NCBI GenBank assembly: GCA_021199355.1
Contig: JAJQIF010000011.1
Span: forward strand, 1 to 64,000
DNA from: Oscillospiraceae bacterium
GTDB taxonomy: Bacteria > Bacillota > Clostridia > Oscillospirales > Ruminococcaceae
Length of the DNA: 64,000 nucleotides
Direction of reading: 5' to 3'
Shown: one piece after another, positions 32,266 to 40,920 of the stretch
Position numbering within the stretch: position 1 is the stretch's first letter
Layout of the letters: each line of letters starts with the position of its first letter
Translations under genes and position numbers: made by a program
The notes under the pieces: generated by a model
Databases searched by the model: none
Seen by the model: only the letters and a program-made list of their open reading frames with translations
Told to the model about the DNA's origin: nothing

Positions 32266-33534
32266 ATGAAGGAAATTCTGATATGTTTATCACTCGCAAT
32301 GATTTGCGGACTTTTGATGACAAGACTGGCGAAGCTCGTGCACCTTCCCGCCGTAACGGCGTATCTGGTCACGGGTATACTTTTGGGTCCGTTCTGCCTC
32401 GGTTCTCTCGGAATTGAGGGCTTGGGCTTTACCTCCCTTGAGCAGGTCGACAGCTTTTCGATTATTTCACAGGTAGCACTGGCATTTATAGCGTTCTTAA
32501 TCGGTAACGAGTTCAAGGTTTCGGAGCTCAAGTCGATGGGCAGGCAGGCGATAACGGTCGGCATCTTGCAGGCTGTCGTCACGACGATTGTCGTCGACAT
32601 CGGGCTTATTGCTTTGCACTTCATCTTCCCGAACGCTATTTCTCTTCCGGCGGCTATCACCCTCGGCGCAATCGCCTCGGCAACCGCTCCGGCGGCAACG
32701 CTCATGGTCGTAAACCAGTACAAGGCGCATGGACCGCTCACAAAGCTTTTACTTATGGTAGTAGCAATCGACGACGCGGTCGGCTTGGTGCTCTTCTCAG
32801 TTTCATATGGAATTGCGGACGCACTCGAGCAGGGCAGAGTTTCGGTTGTCAACATCGTCCTTGAGCCGGTTATAGAGATAGTTCTGTCGGTAGTTCTCGG
32901 CGTCCTTATGGGGCTTATCCTCAGATGGTTCGAGAAGTTCTTCAAGTCGAGAGCCAACAGAATGTCCATCTCGATTGGTGTAGTAATTCTCGCCGCGGCG
33001 GTTTCGATGTCGGAGTTTGAGATTGGCGGAGTCAAAATCGGCTTCTCGCTTCTTCTCACCTGCATGATTACGGGCGCAATCTTCTGCAACACAAGCGAGC
33101 TTTCGCCCACCGTTATGGAGAACGACGACAGGTGGACATCCGCTTTGAACGTCCTCTTCTTCGTAATTTCCGGTGCGGAGCTTGATCTGAGCATCCTGAC
33201 ACAGCCGCTTGTGCTTCTGGTCGGCATCACTTATATCATCTTCCGCTCGGCGGGCAAGATTTTCGGAGCGTTCAGCTCCACCAAGATGACCGGTTGCAGT
33301 CCGGAGATTCAGAAGTACCTGGGCATCACGCTTCTCCCGCAGGCAGGCGTTGCGCTCGGAATGGCGACAACAGCCGCCAATCTGCAGGACGGTGCGCTTA
33401 TAAGAAATGTGGTTCTCTTCTCGGTAATGGTCTATGAGCTCGTCGGACCGACGCTCACCAAGATCGCTCTCAAGAGAGCAGGGGAGATTGACCCCGATGC
33501 GGATAAACCGGCGAAGAAAGCGGCTAAAGCATGA
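32266..33534 (+). CDS. CPA2-family cation/proton antiporter
   Basis: 422 residues from MKEILI; the longer upstream frame overlaps the promoter and is rejected. About 12 membrane helices. The first crossover region reads ASATAPAATLMVVNQY and the ion-site helix VVAIDDAVGLVLFS has paired aspartates, as in electrogenic NapA-like Na+/H+ exchangers. A later GITYIIFRSAGKIFGAF helix is typical. No RCK/TrkA-N domain is attached. It overlaps the following sugar-kinase gene by 4 nt, an unexpected operon partner. Confidence 0.9.
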   Translation: MKEILICLSLAMICGLLMTRLAKLVHLPAVTAYLVTGILLGPFCLGSLGIEGLGFTSLEQVDSFSIISQVALAFIAFLIGNEFKVSELKSMGRQAITVGILQAVVTTIVVDIGLIALHFIFPNAISLPAAITLGAIASATAPAATLMVVNQYKAHGPLTKLLLMVVAIDDAVGLVLFSVSYGIADALEQGRVSVVNIVLEPVIEIVLSVVLGVLMGLILRWFEKFFKSRANRMSISIGVVILAAAVSMSEFEIGGVKIGFSLLLTCMITGAIFCNTSELSPTVMENDDRWTSALNVLFFVISGAELDLSILTQPLVLLVGITYIIFRSAGKIFGAFSSTKMTGCSPEIQKYLGITLLPQAGVALGMATTAANLQDGALIRNVVLFSVMVYELVGPTLTKIALKRAGEIDPDADKPAKKAAKA

Positions 33535-34430
33535 TTACCACGGTAACTCTCAGCCCGTGTCTTGACAAGACTGTGAAGACCGATAAGCTCGACCTCGATG
33601 CCATGAACCGGGTCGAGCCAGTGAGCCTCGACATCGGCGGCAAGGGTATCAATGTGAGCAGAGCTCTTTCGAGATTGGGAGTCCCGAGCCGTGCGCTCGG
33701 CTTCAATTTCGACGGTGGTGAGGCTATCCCCGAAACCCTCGGGAGTGAGGGAATCGAGTGTAGGTTTACCCAGTGCCCGGGTTCGCTCAGAACGAATTTT
33801 AAAATCATGGAGACCGAGCTCGGCAGGACCGTTGAAATCAACGAGTCGAACCCCGAGGTTACACCAGAGAGCATAGAAGCATTGAAGGCATCTGTTGTCG
33901 AATCCGCCCGTGACAGCGAGTTTATCATCCTTGCGGGGAGCGTCCCGAAGGGCACCCCGACGGATATTTACCGTCAGCTCGGAGAATTTGCAAATACAAA
34001 AGTGATTTTGGACGCGCAGGGCGAGCTCCTGAGAGAAGGCTTGAAAGCGCATCCCTTCATGATAAAGCCGAACATTTTTGAACTTGAAACGCTCGTCGGA
34101 AAGATTTCCTCCGAAAGTGAGATAATCTCGGCGGCAAGGAAGATAATTTCGGATTACGGCGTGCAGGTTGTTTTGGTTTCGCTTGGAGCCGATGGAGCAA
34201 TTATCATTTCGGAAACCGAGTGCCACAAGGCTCCGGCTGTGAAGGTGCCCGTGAAGAGCACCTCGGGAGCGGGCGACAACATGCTTGCCGGGGCGATACT
34301 TGCCTTGACCAAGAACTTGCCACTCGAAGACGTCCTCAAGTACGCCGTCACCACGGCGGCGGGAGCAATCTCGCATGAAGGGACGACGTTCTGCACGAAG
34401 GAAGAGTTTGAAGAGCTCCTCGGAAAATAA
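33531..34430 (+). CDS. 1-phosphofructokinase/tagatose-6-phosphate kinase-type PfkB kinase
   Basis: 299 residues of the LacC/FruK group: TVTLSPCLDKTVKTDKLDL at the start, the GGKGINVSRALSRLG motif and, near the C-terminus, STSGAGDNMLAGAI with the catalytic Asp. Such enzymes phosphorylate fructose-1-P or tagatose-6-P at the other end of the sugar. No PTS genes are adjacent, so the substrate is uncertain. It is coupled by a 4-nt overlap to the antiporter gene and ends at the edge of the second type I-like locus. Confidence 0.88.
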   Translation: MITTVTLSPCLDKTVKTDKLDLDAMNRVEPVSLDIGGKGINVSRALSRLGVPSRALGFNFDGGEAIPETLGSEGIECRFTQCPGSLRTNFKIMETELGRTVEINESNPEVTPESIEALKASVVESARDSEFIILAGSVPKGTPTDIYRQLGEFANTKVILDAQGELLREGLKAHPFMIKPNIFELETLVGKISSESEIISAARKIISDYGVQVVLVSLGADGAIIISETECHKAPAVKVPVKSTSGAGDNMLAGAILALTKNLPLEDVLKYAVTTAAGAISHEGTTFCTKEEFEELLGK

Positions 34431-34453
34431 AAAAGCTGTTGACAAATCAACAG
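34426..34453 (-). terminator. Terminator of the minus-strand peptide mRNA (locus 2)
   Basis: On the minus strand, CTGTTGA / TCAACAG stem with TTTG loop, then CTTTTTT. It overlaps the -35 box of the plus-strand antisense promoter, the same arrangement as at 4236-4260. Confidence 0.68.
34429..34447 (+). repeat. 19-bp direct repeat, left copy
   Basis: AAAAAAGCTGTTGACAAAT occurs here and again identically at 34758-34776, bracketing locus 2. Both copies carry the -35 box of a promoter. Confidence 0.75.
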
Positions 34454-34467
34454 CGGTGGGGTATAAT
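34439..34467 (+). promoter_or_regulatory. Promoter of the locus 2 antisense RNA
   Basis: TTGACA (34439-34444), 17-bp spacer, TATAAT (34462-34467). There is no protein-coding gene directly downstream on this strand. Confidence 0.75.
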
Positions 34468-34473
34468 ATAAGT

Positions 34474-34577
34474 GGTGAGAGGTACCTGAAGTGGCATTCA
34501 GGCACGATTACTCTTTCCATAGCGTTAACTACAAAATTCGCAATCGCACTTGATGTTAATCAGGTGCGGTTATTTCT
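34474..34577 (+). ncRNA. Candidate antisense RNA (locus 2)
   Basis: Starts after the promoter above, holds a CCTGAA/TTCAGG hairpin and ends at a 13-bp stem (34542-34554 with 34559-34571) followed by ATTTCT. It is complementary to the 3' UTR of the minus-strand peptide mRNA. Ends are predicted. Confidence 0.5.
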
Positions 34578-34601
34578 AACGGCGATCGCCGAGGCTAAGA
34601 C

Positions 34602-34658
34602 CTAAGTTGATGAAGCTATTACAAGAAGTAAAAGCTGAAGGATATCTGCAATTTCCAT
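34602..34658 (-). CDS. 18-residue hydrophobic peptide, type I toxin-like candidate
   Basis: The frame reads MEIADILQLLLLVIASST. It is preceded at ideal distance by GGGAGGTGG (34674-34666), a very strong RBS, and lies on an RNA expected to run from about 34708 to the terminator at 34453-34426. The peptide is almost wholly hydrophobic but lacks the basic tail of locus 1, so it may be a minimal, degenerate or non-toxic relative. The support is the RNA architecture rather than sequence similarity. Confidence 0.5.
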   Translation of the reverse strand: MEIADILQLLLLVIASST

Positions 34659-34714
34659 CGGGACTCCACCTCCCTTCTTCAGGGAAAGAGCAACCGTATC
34701 CTCCCACCGAGGAC

Positions 34715-34744
34715 ATTATAACACAGGGTGTAGCTTGCTGTCAA
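34715..34744 (-). promoter_or_regulatory. Promoter of the locus 2 peptide mRNA
   Basis: On the minus strand, TTGACA (34744-34739), 18-bp spacer, TATAAT (34720-34715). The predicted RNA starts with a GGTGGGAGG stretch that can pair with CCTCTCACC near its own 3' end. Confidence 0.72.
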
Positions 34745-34757
34745 TAAATAAATTTTG

Positions 34758-34776
34758 AAAAAAGCTGTTGACAAAT
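34758..34776 (+). repeat. 19-bp direct repeat, right copy
   Basis: Identical to 34429-34447. It carries the -35 box of the rimP promoter. Confidence 0.75.
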
Positions 34777-34796
34777 GGGAGGCAAAGGGGTATACT
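34768..34796 (+). promoter_or_regulatory. Promoter of the rimP-nusA-infB operon
   Basis: TTGACA (34768-34773), 17-bp spacer, TATACT (34791-34796), 78 bp upstream of rimP. Confidence 0.78.
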
Positions 34797-34873
34797 ATAT
34801 TTAATAACTCTTATGAAAGGCTGGAATTTCGTTCCGGTCTTTTGTTTTGGATAGCCTTGAAAGGGGTGAAAGT

Positions 34874-35365
34874 ATGTCTGTAATCAAATCCGACAGCCCG
34901 ACAGTCGCGAAGGTTCGCGAGATTGCCGAGCCTATGTGCGAGGAATTGGGGCTTTATCTCTGGGACGTCAGATATGAAAAAGAGGGGGCTTCGTGGTACC
35001 TTCGGATTATCATCGACAAGGACGGCGGGGTTGACATGAACGACTGCGAGGCGTTGCACCGTCCCTTAAGCGACAAGCTTGACGAGCTCGACCCGATAAA
35101 GCAGTCCTATATCTTCGAGGTGTCAAGCCCGGGACTCGGGCGGGAGCTTCGGCGGCTCGACCACTTCGAGGTCTGCATCGGTGACCCGATCCGGATCAGG
35201 TTCATAAGACCTCGTGATGGTGAGAAGGAGATACTAAGAGTCCTCACCGGCTACGACAAGGACGGAATCACGGTTTTGGATGAAAACGAACAGGAAGAAA
35301 AAATCAGCTTTGAAGAGTGCGCAAAGATTACGCTCTTCGATGACGACGATTTGGAATTAGATTGA
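34874..35365 (+). CDS. rimP: Ribosome maturation factor RimP
   Basis: 163 residues from the ATG after AAGGGGTG; an upstream frame extension lacks an RBS. Motifs YEKEGASWYLRIIIDKDGG and YIFEVSSPGLGRELRRLDHF are diagnostic. RimP assists late 30S assembly. It opens the conserved operon that continues to gltX. Confidence 0.95.
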   Translation: MSVIKSDSPTVAKVREIAEPMCEELGLYLWDVRYEKEGASWYLRIIIDKDGGVDMNDCEALHRPLSDKLDELDPIKQSYIFEVSSPGLGRELRRLDHFEVCIGDPIRIRFIRPRDGEKEILRVLTGYDKDGITVLDENEQEEKISFEECAKITLFDDDDLELD

Positions 35366-35396
35366 TTACTACCAAGAAAGGACTGGTTAAAACAAT

Positions 35397-36533
35397 ATGA
35401 AGAGAAAAACTAAGGCGGCTCAGAGCCATGAGCTTAATTTGGATGAGCTGTTCGGTGCTATCGACGGCTTGCAGGAAGAGAGCGGCATTCAGCTTGACGA
35501 ACTGTTAGAGAAGATAAAGCAGGGCATCCTCAAGGCTGTAAAGAGGGACTATCCCGGAAACGAGAACGTCAGGGTTGACCTTGACCCCGAAACCAAGAAA
35601 TTTGAAATCCACATTATGAAGACTGTCGTCGAGGGCGAGCCGGAGGACCCGGCTAACGAAATCTCCCTCGAGCAGGCAAGGACATACGATGCAAACGCCT
35701 ATGTCGACGGAACGGTCGAGATTCCCGTTTCACCGTCGGCATTCGGAAGAGTTGCGGCTTCCTCCGCAAAGCAGTCGATTCGCTCCGACCTCAAGCAGTT
35801 CGAGCGTGACAGACTTGTTTCGCAGTATAAAGACAAGGAGCACGAAATCGTCTCCGCAACCGTCCAGAAGGTCGAGCCGGCAACCGGCAACGCCATCCTC
35901 ACCATCGACAAGGACGAGATTTACTTCCCGAAGGGAGAGCAGATTCCCGGGGAGGAGCTCAAGCCCGGCGACATCATCAAGGTTTATGTCGTCGGCATAC
36001 TTAATCCCGACAGAAAGCCCTCGGTCAAGGTCTCAAGAACTCACCGCGACTTTGTAAGAAGGCTGTTTGAGCTCGAGGTTCCCGAGATTTACGACGGAAT
36101 CGTCGAGATAAAGTCCATAGCCCGTGAGCCCGGCTCAAGAAGCAAGATTGCGGTCTCCTCGAACGACGAGAATGTCGACGCCATCGGCGCCTGCATCGGT
36201 AACCACCGCTCGAGAATCGGCGCGATTGTTTCGGAGCTTGGCGGCGAGAAGATTGACCTCATCAAGTACTCCGAGGACGACGCCGAATTCATCAAGCAGG
36301 CTTTGTCACCTGCCGAGGTCATGAGCGTCACCATCGAAAGCGACGAGATAAAGTCGGCGAGAGTTGTCGTTCCCGAGTCTCAGCTTTCGCTTGCTATCGG
36401 CAACCGTGGACAGAACGCCAAGCTTGCGGCTCGCCTTACCGGCTACAAGATTGACATCGTTTCTCCCGAGAAGCTAGCAGCTGCTGTCGCAGCTGAAGAA
36501 GCCTCTGACGAGTCTTCTTCCACCGGAGAGTAA
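35397..36533 (+). CDS. nusA: Transcription termination/antitermination factor NusA
   Basis: 378 residues: N-terminal RNA polymerase-binding domain (about 1-135), S1 domain (about 140-210; KEHEIVSATVQKVE), KH1 (about 235-300; GSRSKIAVSS, IGACIGNHRSRI) and KH2 (about 305-365; LSLAIGNRGQNAKLAARLTG). The acidic C-terminal repeats of proteobacterial NusA are absent, as in Firmicutes. It controls pausing and termination. ylxR begins one base after its stop. Confidence 0.97.
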   Translation: MKRKTKAAQSHELNLDELFGAIDGLQEESGIQLDELLEKIKQGILKAVKRDYPGNENVRVDLDPETKKFEIHIMKTVVEGEPEDPANEISLEQARTYDANAYVDGTVEIPVSPSAFGRVAASSAKQSIRSDLKQFERDRLVSQYKDKEHEIVSATVQKVEPATGNAILTIDKDEIYFPKGEQIPGEELKPGDIIKVYVVGILNPDRKPSVKVSRTHRDFVRRLFELEVPEIYDGIVEIKSIAREPGSRSKIAVSSNDENVDAIGACIGNHRSRIGAIVSELGGEKIDLIKYSEDDAEFIKQALSPAEVMSVTIESDEIKSARVVVPESQLSLAIGNRGQNAKLAARLTGYKIDIVSPEKLAAAVAAEEASDESSSTGE

Positions 36534-36534
36534 T

Positions 36535-36831
36535 ATGATTAAGCAGAAGAAAAAGCCTATAAGAACCTGCCTCGGGTGCGGTGAGCCCAAGGAGAAGAGG
36601 TCGCTTGTAAGGATTGTGAGAACCCCCGAGGGCGAAATCCTCGTCGACCCGACCGGAAAGAAGTCGGGAAGAGGAGCGTATATCTGCCCGAATAAGGAAT
36701 GTCTCGAAAAGGCTCGCAAGAAAAGATGCCTTGAGAGAAGCCTTGAGTGCGAAATCCCCGCAGAGATTTACGAAAGATTGTCGCACGATATAGCGGAGGT
36801 CGAGACCTTGGAAGGCGGCGAAGATGGCTGA
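36535..36831 (+). CDS. ylxR: YlxR/RnpM RNA-binding protein
   Basis: 98 residues. Conserved RTCLGCGEPKEKRSLVRIV and GRGAYICPNKECLEKA identify the YlxR family, recently named RnpM in Bacillus for modulating RNase P. It overlaps the next gene by 8 nt. Confidence 0.93.
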   Translation: MIKQKKKPIRTCLGCGEPKEKRSLVRIVRTPEGEILVDPTGKKSGRGAYICPNKECLEKARKKRCLERSLECEIPAEIYERLSHDIAEVETLEGGEDG

Positions 36832-37135
36832 TATAATGAATTTACTGAGCATCTGCCGAAGGGCAGGAAAGCTCACCCTCGGAATGGACGAAGTCAAGGG
36901 CACAGTCCGCTCCGGAAAAGCATATATCGTCCTTGTCACCAAAGACCTGGCAGAGCGTTCGAAAAACGAGATTACCCGCATTTGCGAAGAGTATGAAACT
37001 CCTCTTTACGAGATTCCCGAGAGCATGTATGACGTCGGGACTTCGCTCGGAAAGGTCTACGGCATCATGTCCGTGACCGATGCGGGATTTGCGAAAGCCG
37101 CCAAAAAACGGTTGACAAGCACCAGTCCGAAATAA
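36824..37135 (+). CDS. L7Ae-family ribosomal protein (YlxQ)
   Basis: 103 residues of the L7Ae/L30e/S12e fold: LLSICRRAGKLTLGMDEV at the start, then LVTKDLAERSKNEI and GTSLGKVYGIMSVTDAGFA. YlxQ-type proteins bind kink-turn RNA. It sits in its conserved place between ylxR and infB. Confidence 0.93.
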   Translation: MADIMNLLSICRRAGKLTLGMDEVKGTVRSGKAYIVLVTKDLAERSKNEITRICEEYETPLYEIPESMYDVGTSLGKVYGIMSVTDAGFAKAAKKRLTSTSPK

Positions 37136-37147
37136 GGAGATTTGCCT

Positions 37148-39589
37148 ATGATTACGAAATATAAATTATCAAACCTTGCCAAAGACCTGGGCGTGCCGGT
37201 GAACGACATTATCGACTGCCTCGCGCCCGTCTATGGCGCAAAGAAAGGCTCGACAATTCTCGTGACGGAAGAGATTAACTATGTCTTTGAGGTCTTCACC
37301 CACAAGAATCAGGTGGAGAACTTTGACGACTACTTCTCCTATCGTCCCGTAAGAAAGCCGAAGCCCCCGAAGCCGGAAAAGAAGGAAGAGCCAAAGGCTG
37401 AGCCTAAGCCGGTTGAGAAGGTCGAAGAGCAGAAGACTGTTGAGAAGCCGGAGGTCAAGGCGGAAGCCGCTCCCGTTCAGGAAGCAACAGCCAAAGCTGA
37501 GGAGAAAAAAGAGCACCGCAAAGAGGACAAAAAGCCCGCCAAGAAGAAGGAGCGCGGCGAAAGAATCCAGCTCGTCACCGGAAAGTCGGAGAGCACCACC
37601 TATGCTCAGCGTGAGAAGACCCACGTTGTCGACACAAGGGAAAGCTATGTAAATATCGACAAGTATAACGAGCACTACGACAACCTTGCGGACTCGAAGA
37701 ACCGCGGCGGCGACAACTATCAGAAGAAGCAGAAGCTCACCCAGAAGTCCCGTCAGCAGAAGAAGGAGAAGCTCTCGACCAAGCGCGAGACCGAAGCCGA
37801 GAGAATGAAGCGCATGGAGCTCGAGCGTGCAAGAAAGCTCAAAGTTCGTGTTCAGATTCCCGATGAAATCACCGTTTCCGAGCTCGCAACGAGACTCAAG
37901 GCTACAGTTTCAGACGTTATAAAGAAGCTCATAGGCCTCGGAGTTATGGCATCCCAGAACGAGGTCATCGACTTCGACACCGCGGCACTCGTTGCCGAAG
38001 AAATGGGAGCAAAGGTTGAGAAGGAAGTCGTCGTCACTATTGAAGAGAGACTCATCGTTGACGAAGAGGACACCGCCGAAAACCTTCAGCCGAGAGACCC
38101 CGTTGTCGTTGTCATGGGTCACGTCGACCACGGCAAGACCTCGCTTCTTGACAGGATTCGTCATGCAAACGTCACAGCAACCGAGGCGGGCGGCATCACC
38201 CAGCATATCGGTGCTTACAGAGTTTCCATCGACGGCAGAGACATTACATTCCTTGACACCCCCGGTCACGAAGCCTTCACGGCTATGAGACTCAGAGGCG
38301 CTATGGTCACGGATATCGCAATACTCGTTGTTGCGGCGGACGACGGTATCATGCCGCAGACGGTTGAGGCTATCAACCACGCAAAGGCGGCGGGAGTTTC
38401 CATCATCGTCGCCATCAACAAGATGGATAAAGAGGGCGCAAACCCCGACAGAATCATGCAACAGCTCACCGAGCACAACCTCGTTGTCGAGGCTTGGGGC
38501 GGCGACGTCATGTGCGTCCCCGTTTCGGCTAAGACAGGAATGGGTATAGATGAGCTCCTTGAGGACATAATTCTTGTAGCTGATGTAAAAGAGCTTAAGG
38601 CGAACCCGAACCGTCCTGCAAAGGGCTCGGTTATCGAGGCTCGGCTTGACAAGGGACGTGGACCGGTTGCGACAGTTCTCGTTCAGAACGGCACCCTTCA
38701 CTCGGGCGATGTTATCATTGCGGGAACAGCCGTCGGACGTGTCAGAACGATGACCGACGACAAGGGCAGAGCAGTCGAGACTGCTGGACCTTCTGTCCCT
38801 GTTGAGATTACAGGTCTTGCGGAGGTTCCGGCGGCGGGCGACACATTTAATGCCGTTGCCGACGAAAAGCTCGCAAGAGAGCTCGTTGAAAAGAGAAAGC
38901 AGGAAGCGAAGGAAGAAGTCTTCAAGCAGGCTCAGAAGGTCAGCCTTGATAACCTCTTCGACCAGATTTCGGAAGGTGAAATCAAGGAGCTTCCCATCGT
39001 CGTCAAGGCGGACGTTCAGGGCTCGGTCGAAGCAGTCAAGCAGTCGCTCGAGAAGATTTCGAACGACGAGGTCAAGGTTAAGGTCATCCACGGCGGCGTA
39101 GGTGCGATTTCCGAATCGGATGTCATGCTTGCGGGCGCATCGGGAGCGATTATAGTCGGATTTAACGTCAGACCCGACCCCGTTGCCAAGGAGAACGCCG
39201 AGCGCGACGGAGTTGAGCTCAAGACCTACAGAGTTATTTACGAAGCCATCGAAGAGATTGAGGCGGCTATGAAGGGCATGCTCGCGCCGAAGTATACCGA
39301 GGTCGACACAGCCCGTGTCGAGGTTCGACAGGTCTACAAGATTACCGGCGTCGGTCAGGTTGCGGGATGCTATGTCACCTCCGGAAAGATTTCAAGAAAC
39401 GACCTCGTTCGTGTTGTTCGTGACGGTATCGTCATTGCGGAAGACAAGATGTCGAGCCTGAAGCGCTTCAAGGACAACGTACGCGACGTTGCACAGGGCT
39501 ATGAGTGCGGCATCACGCTCGAGAAGTTCACCGACTTCAAGGAAGGCGACATCTTCGAGGCTTATCAGCTTAATGAAACCGAAGTGTGA
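37148..39589 (+). CDS. infB: Translation initiation factor IF-2
   Basis: 813 residues from the ATG eight bases after AAGGAGA. A short N-terminal IF2_N block ([17 protein letters not shown]) and a Lys/Glu/Pro-rich linker (about 65-230) precede a second IF2_N motif and the GTPase domain: [16 protein letters not shown] (about 320), [21 protein letters not shown] and NKMD. Domains II-IV follow, ending [20 protein letters not shown]. It places initiator tRNA on the 30S subunit. rbfA starts ten bases downstream. Confidence 0.97.
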   Translation: MITKYKLSNLAKDLGVPVNDIIDCLAPVYGAKKGSTILVTEEINYVFEVFTHKNQVENFDDYFSYRPVRKPKPPKPEKKEEPKAEPKPVEKVEEQKTVEKPEVKAEAAPVQEATAKAEEKKEHRKEDKKPAKKKERGERIQLVTGKSESTTYAQREKTHVVDTRESYVNIDKYNEHYDNLADSKNRGGDNYQKKQKLTQKSRQQKKEKLSTKRETEAERMKRMELERARKLKVRVQIPDEITVSELATRLKATVSDVIKKLIGLGVMASQNEVIDFDTAALVAEEMGAKVEKEVVVTIEERLIVDEEDTAENLQPRDPVVVVMGHVDHGKTSLLDRIRHANVTATEAGGITQHIGAYRVSIDGRDITFLDTPGHEAFTAMRLRGAMVTDIAILVVAADDGIMPQTVEAINHAKAAGVSIIVAINKMDKEGANPDRIMQQLTEHNLVVEAWGGDVMCVPVSAKTGMGIDELLEDIILVADVKELKANPNRPAKGSVIEARLDKGRGPVATVLVQNGTLHSGDVIIAGTAVGRVRTMTDDKGRAVETAGPSVPVEITGLAEVPAAGDTFNAVADEKLARELVEKRKQEAKEEVFKQAQKVSLDNLFDQISEGEIKELPIVVKADVQGSVEAVKQSLEKISNDEVKVKVIHGGVGAISESDVMLAGASGAIIVGFNVRPDPVAKENAERDGVELKTYRVIYEAIEEIEAAMKGMLAPKYTEVDTARVEVRQVYKITGVGQVAGCYVTSGKISRNDLVRVVRDGIVIAEDKMSSLKRFKDNVRDVAQGYECGITLEKFTDFKEGDIFEAYQLNETEV

Positions 39590-39599
39590 GGGATATTAA

Positions 39600-39959
39600 A
39601 TGGCTGACCATAAGGCGGAGCGGTTCTCGTCCGACTTGCAGAGGATTCTGAGCACCATGCTCGGGGAGCTGAAAGACCCCCGAATCAAGGACAGGATGCT
39701 CACGATTGTCAGGTGCGAGGTCACGAGAGACCGTTCGAGCGCAAGAGTTTACGTTTCAAGTTTAAACGGTATTGAAGAGGCGAAGGAAGCTGTGAAGGGG
39801 CTTGAAAGCGCGTCGGGGATGATTAAAAGAAGAATCTCCGACAGCCTTCACATAAGAAAGGCTCCCGAGCTCAAGTTTATAGCGGATGATTCGAGCGAAT
39901 ACTCCGCACACATTTCCAAGCTACTGAGGGAAATGGACATCAGGGAGGACGAGGACTAA
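39600..39959 (+). CDS. rbfA: 30S ribosome-binding factor A
   Basis: 119 residues. DHKAERFSSDLQRILSTML at the start and the KH-like core VTRDRSSARVYVS, ending in KAPELKFIADDSSEYSAHIS, match RbfA. It acts in 16S 5' end maturation. nrnA follows after one base. Confidence 0.95.
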   Translation: MADHKAERFSSDLQRILSTMLGELKDPRIKDRMLTIVRCEVTRDRSSARVYVSSLNGIEEAKEAVKGLESASGMIKRRISDSLHIRKAPELKFIADDSSEYSAHISKLLREMDIREDED

Positions 39960-39960
39960 G

Positions 39961-40920
39961 ATGGAAAATACGAGACTTACAAGCTACGAAGAGGTGGCGG
40001 AAATCCTTCGGGGCTGTGACAACGTGAGCATTCTCACGCACAAGAGCCCCGACGGCGACTGCATCGGTGCGGGAATGGGGCTTTGCCTCTATCTGAGATC
40101 TTTAGGAAAGAAGGCAAACGTCCTTAATTCCGACGGCTTCCCCGACAGATTCGATTTCATGATTGGGGACTATACTCCTATGGATTTCGAGGAGCAGTTC
40201 GTCATCTCGGTCGACATTTCCGACACAACGCTTCTGGGCGATGAGCTTGAGAAATATGCCGACAGGATTGACCTCTGCATCGACCACCACGGCTCAAACA
40301 GGTTCTTCGCAAAGAAATCTTATGTCGACGCGCAGGCTTCGGCGGCTTGCCTCATAATCTTCGAGCTCCTTGAGCATATGGGCGCCGACATCACCCTTCC
40401 GATTGCGACGAACCTCTATACGGGTCTTGCGACCGATACAGGGTGCTTCAAGTTCCAGAACACCACTCCGTCAGCTCACAGAGCGGCGGCGAAGATGTTT
40501 GAGATGGGCGTCGACTTCGAGCACATCAACAGAAAGATGTTTGACATCAAGTCAAGAGGCAGAGTCATGTGCGAGCAGAAGCTCATCAGCGAGATGCGCT
40601 TCTTCGAGGACGGACAGATCGGAATCCTGACCGCCACCAATAAGGACATCGCCGACTTCCAGATTGACCGCTCGGAGCTCGACGCATTCGCGCAGATTCC
40701 TCTTACAATCGAGGGCGTCCGGTTCGGATATACCCTCAAACAGCAGGAGGACAACCCCGAGATGTTCAAGGTATCTCTCAGGACGACCGATGCCGATGCC
40801 GCGGCAATCTGCGGCGAGTTCGGCGGCGGAGGGCATCTCCGTGCATCCGGTTGCACCGTCGAGGGCAAGGCAAGAGAAGTCATGATGAAGCTTCTTGAAG
40901 TCACAAGGAAGTATCTGTGA
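39961..40920 (+). CDS. nrnA: Bifunctional oligoribonuclease/pAp phosphatase (NrnA, DHH family)
   Basis: 319 residues. The DHH domain has ILTHKSPDGDCIGAGMGL, VDISDTTLLG, the signature DHHGSN and TDTGCFKFQNTT. The DHHA1 domain ends in GGGGHLRASGCTVEG. NrnA degrades 2-5 nt RNA and 3'-phosphoadenosine 5'-phosphate with Mn2+. All metal-binding residues appear present. It overlaps truB by 4 nt (GTGA). Confidence 0.94.
   Translation: MENTRLTSYEEVAEILRGCDNVSILTHKSPDGDCIGAGMGLCLYLRSLGKKANVLNSDGFPDRFDFMIGDYTPMDFEEQFVISVDISDTTLLGDELEKYADRIDLCIDHHGSNRFFAKKSYVDAQASAACLIIFELLEHMGADITLPIATNLYTGLATDTGCFKFQNTTPSAHRAAAKMFEMGVDFEHINRKMFDIKSRGRVMCEQKLISEMRFFEDGQIGILTATNKDIADFQIDRSELDAFAQIPLTIEGVRFGYTLKQQEDNPEMFKVSLRTTDADAAAICGEFGGGGHLRASGCTVEGKAREVMMKLLEVTRKYL

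Noticed and set aside
33432-34520. 362-codon minus-strand frame over the PfkB kinase
   Set aside because: Shadow frame; the PfkB motifs on the plus strand are decisive.
37910-39091. 393-codon minus-strand frame inside infB
   Set aside because: Antisense shadow of IF-2 caused by codon bias; no RBS.
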